Shown here piece after piece: positions 3,773 to 7,316 of a stretch of DNA of 7,316 nt (positions are counted from its first letter, which is position 1; each line of letters opens with the position of its first letter). This DNA is from a bacterium (GTDB lineage Bacteria > Desulfobacterota > DSWW01), in NCBI GenBank assembly GCA_030609865.1, contig JAUWSZ010000104.1:1-7316 (forward strand), given 5' to 3'. The notes under the pieces were generated by a model, which saw only the letters and a list, made by a program, of their open reading frames with translations, was not told the origin of the DNA and did not search any database. Both the position numbers and the translations under genes were made by a program.

Positions 3773-6634
3773 TTACGCGTGTTGCTTGTCCAGGAGTTCC
3801 CGAAGGTAGCGACCCGTGTGAGAGTCCGGTGCCGAGGCCACCCGTTCCGGGGTTCCCTCGACCACGATGCGGCCCCCCTTCTCCCCGGCCTCCGGGCCCA
3901 TGTCGATCACCCAGTCTGCCGCCCGGATCACCTCCAGGTTGTGCTCGATGACCAGCACGGTGTTCCCGGCCTCGGTCAAGCGTCGCAGTACCAGGAGGAG
4001 CCGTTCGATATCGACGAAATGCAGCCCTGTGGTCGGCTCGTCCATGAGGTAGAGGGTTCTCCCCGTCCTTGCCTTGCCGAGTTCCCGTGCCAGCTTGATC
4101 CTCTGTGCCTCACCTCCGGACAGCGTTGTGGCCGGCTGTCCCAGCTGAATGTATCCGAGGCCCACCTCCGAAAGGATTTCCAGCCGGCGCTGGAGCTGAG
4201 GAACCGCGTCGAAGAAGGCGAGGGCCTCCTGGACCGTCATGGCGAGCACGTCGGCCACGTTCTTTCCCCGGTACCGGATCTCCAGGGTTTCCCGGTTGTA
4301 ACGTCTTCCCTTGCAGAGGTCGCACGTGACGTACACGTCCGGCAAGAAATGCATTTCTACCTTTCGCAGCCCATCGCCCTGGCAGACTTCGCACCGTCCT
4401 CCCTTGACGTTGAAGCTGAACCGGGTCGGACCGTAGCCCCTCCGGCGGGTTTCAGGGAGCTGGGCAAAGAGGTCACGGATGAGGGACAGAAGGCCCGTGT
4501 ACGTCGCCGGGTTCGATCGAGGCGAGCGGCTGAGGGGCGTCTGGTCTACAGGGATCACGCGGTCCAGAAACTCCACGCCCTCCAGGACAGGCGACTTCCG
4601 GTCCCGTCCCGCCCGTTCGAGGCGGGGCCCGCGGCGCCCGGAAAGCCGATTCGCAAGGCAGGGATACAGGGCGTCCAGCACGAGAGAGCTCTTCCCCGAA
4701 CCGGACACCCCTGTTACGCAGGTGAGAAGCCCCAAAGGAATCCGCGCGGTCACCCCTTTCAGGTTGTTCTGTTTCACTCCCTTAATGACCAGAGCGCCCC
4801 GGTCCGGCTTGGCGCGTGCATCAGGGACCGGAATGGTCCGGGTTCCAGCCAGATACTGGCCGGTCGGGGAGCCATGAAAGCCAACGAGCTCACCCGGTGT
4901 TCCACAGAACACGATCTCACCACCGGCCACCCCGGCCCCCGGTCCCATGTCGATGACATGATCCGCCTCCAGGATGGTCTGGGCGTCGTGCTCCACGACG
5001 AGGACGGTGTTGCCCCGATCTCGGAGCCTCTTCACGAGGTCGAGGAGCCGCTGGGTGTCCCGGGGATGGAGCCCCAGGGTTGGCTCGTCGAGGATGTAGA
5101 GAACGCCCACGAGGCCTGAACCGATGTGCGTCGCCAGCTGGATTCTCTGCGCTTCCCCTCCGGAGAGGGTGTTCCCCTCCCGGTCGAGGGTCAGGTAGTC
5201 CAGGCCGAGCTCGCAGAGGAACGCCAGCCGTTGCCGGATCTGATCGAGTACGTGTCCGACGAGCGCCTGCTGAAAAGCGGAAAACTCGAGGCCTTCGAAG
5301 AAACGCCGGAGATCCGCGATACTCAGCGAAGCGAGTTCTCCAATGCTCTTGCCGTAGAGGAGCACGGAGAGGGCCTCCGGCTTCAGCCGGGCCCCTTTGC
5401 ACGCCGGGCATTCCTGAACGGTCATGTAGGCGCCTATCTCCTGGCGGATCTTCTCCGAATTCGTTTCCCGGTACCGCCTCTCCATGTTGGGGATCACGCC
5501 CTCGAAGTCCTGGCGGATCTCGCGGCTCTCGGAATCACCCCGAAAGCGAAAGGGGATCTTTCGACCCTCGGATCCTTGAAGAAGTATCTTCTGCGCCTTG
5601 CCGGGCAGCTTGCCAAAGGGAGTGTAGAGGTCAAAGCCGAGGTGTTCGGCAAGGCTTTCGAGCACCTGCCGGACATGGACGCCCGGTCGTTTCTCCCAGG
5701 GCAGGATGGCGCCCTCGTCCAGGGAAAGCCCCGGATCGGGGACCACGAGGTGTGCATCCACCCTGCGAAGTTTCCCGAGGCCGGAGCAGCCGGGACAGGC
5801 TCCGTGGGGGCTGTTGAACGAAAACAGGCGAGGCGTGACTTCCGGGAAGGAAGCGCCGCAGGAACCGCACGCGGCGTGTTCGCTGAACGTCCACTCCTGC
5901 TCGTCCTTCGTCTCCGGATCGATCCATGCCTTGACCATGCCCTCGGAAAGCTTGGCTGCCGTTTCGATCGAATCGCTGAGGCGGCCTCGGATCCCGGGCC
6001 TTATCGCGAGCCGGTCCACCACCACCTCGGAGGAGGAGACGCGGCCCTTCTTCCTGAGCTTGGGGTCCGAGAGTTCATGGATCCGGCCATCGACGCGTAT
6101 CCGCAGGAAACCCTGTCTTTCCAGGTTGTCGACCACCTTTCGCCACTCTCCCTTGGGCGTCCCCAGGAGCGGAGCGAGAAGGATAAGGCGGGTTCCGTCC
6201 GGAAGCTCCAGGAGCCTGTCGGCCATCTGCTCCAGGCTCTGGGCCTGCACGGGTTCTCCACAGTGATGGCAGTGCGGGATGCCGATCTTGGCGTAGAGCA
6301 GCCGGAGCAGGTCGTAGAGCTCGGTTGCCGTCCCTACGGTGGACCGGGGAGACCTGCCGGAGGGGCGCTGTTCGATGTAGATGGCAGGCGGAAGCCCGTC
6401 GATCCGATCCACCGCCGGCTTCCTGATCTGCTGGAGGTACTGCCGTGCCTCGGCGGAGAGGCACTCCACGTAGCGGCGATGCCCTTCGGCGTAGAGGGTG
6501 TCCTTGGCAAGCGATGATTTTCCCGAACCGCTCGGCCCTGTGATGACCACGAACCGCTCTCGAGGGATGGATACATCGACTCCCTTGAGATTGTGTTCTC
6601 GTGCACCTTGGATCAGGATTTCGCGGGGTTCCAT
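3773..6634 (-). CDS. uvrA: UvrA, excinuclease ABC subunit A
   Basis: 953 residues (E. coli UvrA has 940), complete. UvrA is the dimeric ABC-type ATPase of nucleotide excision repair that finds distorted DNA and loads UvrB. The first ATPase half has Walker [10 protein letters not shown] (33-41), signature [12 protein letters not shown] (490-501) and Walker [16 protein letters not shown] (512-526). The second has Walker [10 protein letters not shown] (642-650), signature [12 protein letters not shown] (838-849) and Walker [16 protein letters not shown] (861-875). Zinc-binding Cys sets are present: 122/125 with 409/412, then 256/259/280/283, and 748/751/771/774, the last in the typical [15 protein letters not shown] region. 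The ATG at 6634 is chosen because [18 protein letters not shown] aligns with the start of known UvrA; the open frame continues to 6916 but that part is the isomerase gene read in another frame. No Shine-Dalgarno is visible before the ATG (the leader is pyrimidine-rich), so translation may be coupled to the upstream gene, 11 bp away. Some normally conserved residues are altered ([14 protein letters not shown] at 89-102). Confidence 0.97.
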   Translation of the reverse strand: MEPREILIQGAREHNLKGVDVSIPRERFVVITGPSGSGKSSLAKDTLYAEGHRRYVECLSAEARQYLQQIRKPAVDRIDGLPPAIYIEQRPSGRSPRSTVGTATELYDLLRLLYAKIGIPHCHHCGEPVQAQSLEQMADRLLELPDGTRLILLAPLLGTPKGEWRKVVDNLERQGFLRIRVDGRIHELSDPKLRKKGRVSSSEVVVDRLAIRPGIRGRLSDSIETAAKLSEGMVKAWIDPETKDEQEWTFSEHAACGSCGASFPEVTPRLFSFNSPHGACPGCSGLGKLRRVDAHLVVPDPGLSLDEGAILPWEKRPGVHVRQVLESLAEHLGFDLYTPFGKLPGKAQKILLQGSEGRKIPFRFRGDSESREIRQDFEGVIPNMERRYRETNSEKIRQEIGAYMTVQECPACKGARLKPEALSVLLYGKSIGELASLSIADLRRFFEGLEFSAFQQALVGHVLDQIRQRLAFLCELGLDYLTLDREGNTLSGGEAQRIQLATHIGSGLVGVLYILDEPTLGLHPRDTQRLLDLVKRLRDRGNTVLVVEHDAQTILEADHVIDMGPGAGVAGGEIVFCGTPGELVGFHGSPTGQYLAGTRTIPVPDARAKPDRGALVIKGVKQNNLKGVTARIPLGLLTCVTGVSGSGKSSLVLDALYPCLANRLSGRRGPRLERAGRDRKSPVLEGVEFLDRVIPVDQTPLSRSPRSNPATYTGLLSLIRDLFAQLPETRRRGYGPTRFSFNVKGGRCEVCQGDGLRKVEMHFLPDVYVTCDLCKGRRYNRETLEIRYRGKNVADVLAMTVQEALAFFDAVPQLQRRLEILSEVGLGYIQLGQPATTLSGGEAQRIKLARELGKARTGRTLYLMDEPTTGLHFVDIERLLLVLRRLTEAGNTVLVIEHNLEVIRAADWVIDMGPEAGEKGGRIVVEGTPERVASAPDSHTGRYLRELLDKQHA

Positions 6635-6645
6635 AGGGGGACGGG

Positions 6646-7316
6646 CTAGAGAAAGACCTCGATATGTGCGTTTTTGCGCAGTTCCTTCCGCCATTCCTCG
6701 AACTGGCGCTCTGCGGCCTCCTCGTAGAGCTTCTCCTGGATGCTGCTTCGTACCTTCTCGAGCGGTCGAATGTCGCCGGTGGTTTTCTCTTCGACCTTGA
6801 GCAAGTGGATACCGAGGGCGGTCTGGATGGGCTCGCTGACCTGTCCCTCCTCGAGATCGACGATGCCGGCCTCCATCTCGGGGCTCAGGGAGCCCTTCCG
6901 GAAGAACCCGAGCCACCCCCCCTGGCCTGCCGTCGCATCCTTCGAGTACTGTGTGGCAGCCTCGGGGAACGGCTTCCCGTCGAGAATCTCCTGCCGGACC
7001 CTGTTTGCCTCCTTGACGGCCGCCTCGACGGCCTCTGATGTCGGTTGGTGCGGGAGGGGAAACAGGATGTGCCGGAAGAGGGCCCCCTCTTCGGCTCGAA
7101 ACTCGTCGGGATGATCCAGGTAGTACTCCTCGATCTGTTTGTCCGTGATGTTGATGCGAGCGCGGATCTCCCTCTGGATCATCTTGGCCTTGATGAGCTG
7201 GTCGCGGATCTGATCGCGGTACTCTTCGTAGCTGAGGTTGTCCTGCTTCAAAGCCTCCCGAAGCTCATCTTCCGAGATATGTGCCCTGGCCAGGACCTCA
7301 TCGATGGCCCGGTCGA
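6646..7316 (-). CDS. SurA/PpiD-like parvulin peptidyl-prolyl isomerase, 5' end beyond the window
   Basis: The frame is open to the window edge; the last 222 residues are visible. The TTG at 7251 is only an internal leucine, because the protein continues upstream without a break ([19 protein letters not shown]). The first 80 visible residues are the helical SurA N-terminal-type chaperone region, including [20 protein letters not shown] and [17 protein letters not shown]. Residues 80-175 form one parvulin (rotamase) domain: [36 protein letters not shown] and a final [11 protein letters not shown] charged helical tail (about 183-216) ends in AHIEVFL. Such proteins catalyse proline cis-trans isomerisation and help fold outer-membrane proteins in the periplasm of Gram-negative bacteria, so a signal peptide or anchor should lie outside the window. 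Only one parvulin domain is seen, unlike E. coli SurA, which has two. It shares a strand with uvrA and probably a transcript. Confidence 0.93.
   Translation of the reverse strand, partial: DRAIDEVLARAHISEDELREALKQDNLSYEEYRDQIRDQLIKAKMIQREIRARINITDKQIEEYYLDHPDEFRAEEGALFRHILFPLPHQPTSEAVEAAVKEANRVRQEILDGKPFPEAATQYSKDATAGQGGWLGFFRKGSLSPEMEAGIVDLEEGQVSEPIQTALGIHLLKVEEKTTGDIRPLEKVRSSIQEKLYEEAAERQFEEWRKELRKNAHIEVFL

Noticed and set aside
3779..6517. Long plus-strand frames opposite uvrA (446 and 463 codons)
   Set aside because: They are antisense to a clear full-length UvrA in GC-rich DNA, where long reverse frames are common; neither shows a recognisable domain or a good ribosome binding site.
6635..6916. 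N-terminal extension of uvrA to 6916
   Set aside because: This stretch codes for the parvulin isomerase in another frame; known UvrA proteins start at the equivalent of residue 1 from 6634.
7249..7251. TTG at 7251 as start of the isomerase
   Set aside because: The frame continues to the window edge with typical SurA N-domain sequence, so the TTG is an internal leucine.

Overview
The window looks like chromosomal DNA of a GC-rich Gram-negative bacterium. The SurA-type periplasmic chaperone, the Fe-S protein with remote similarity to epoxyqueuosine reductase, and the intergenic repeat style suggest an anaerobic Desulfobacterota/'Deltaproteobacteria'-like lineage. That placement is an inference from gene style only; no rRNA or other marker gene is present.

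Layout. (1) 1-123: non-coding, with a G-rich tract that fits a G-quadruplex pattern and a short 7-bp tandem repeat. (2) 124-564, minus: a complete small SRPBCC (START/polyketide-cyclase fold) protein. (3) 565-846: non-coding, carrying degenerate 7-bp repeats as two arms in opposite orientation. (4) 847-1287, minus: the C-terminal part of an amidohydrolase-2 family protein whose 5' half is missing. It abuts a plus-strand coding-like tail (about 1260-1436) of unknown family, so two genes that point away from each other both appear to lack their 5' ends here. (5) 1428-3530, plus: a compact three-gene operon. A near-consensus sigma-70 promoter and three 13-bp tandem repeats running into the start codon precede a PadR-type regulator, a membrane-anchored SAM-dependent methyltransferase and a QueG-like double Fe-S protein. 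The gaps are 7 and 3 bp. (6) 3531-3772: the gap between converging genes, mostly filled by a 174-bp palindromic element with perfect 30-bp inverted ends, MITE-like and probably also a terminator. (7) 3773-6634, minus: full-length uvrA, the damage-recognition ATPase of nucleotide excision repair. (8) 6646-7316, minus: a SurA/PpiD-like parvulin-type peptidyl-prolyl isomerase, cut at its 5' end by the window edge and placed 11 bp upstream of uvrA.

How the genes work together. uvrA and the isomerase look like ordinary housekeeping genes that share a transcript. The accessory part is the padR-methyltransferase-QueG-like operon. Its PadR protein probably controls its own operon through the repeats at the transcription start. 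The enzyme pair (methyl transfer plus Fe-S redox chemistry) has no function I can name. The third gene is clearly more AT-rich than the rest, which suggests separate acquisition. The best candidates for something undescribed are this operon with its start-site repeats and the 174-bp palindromic element behind it.
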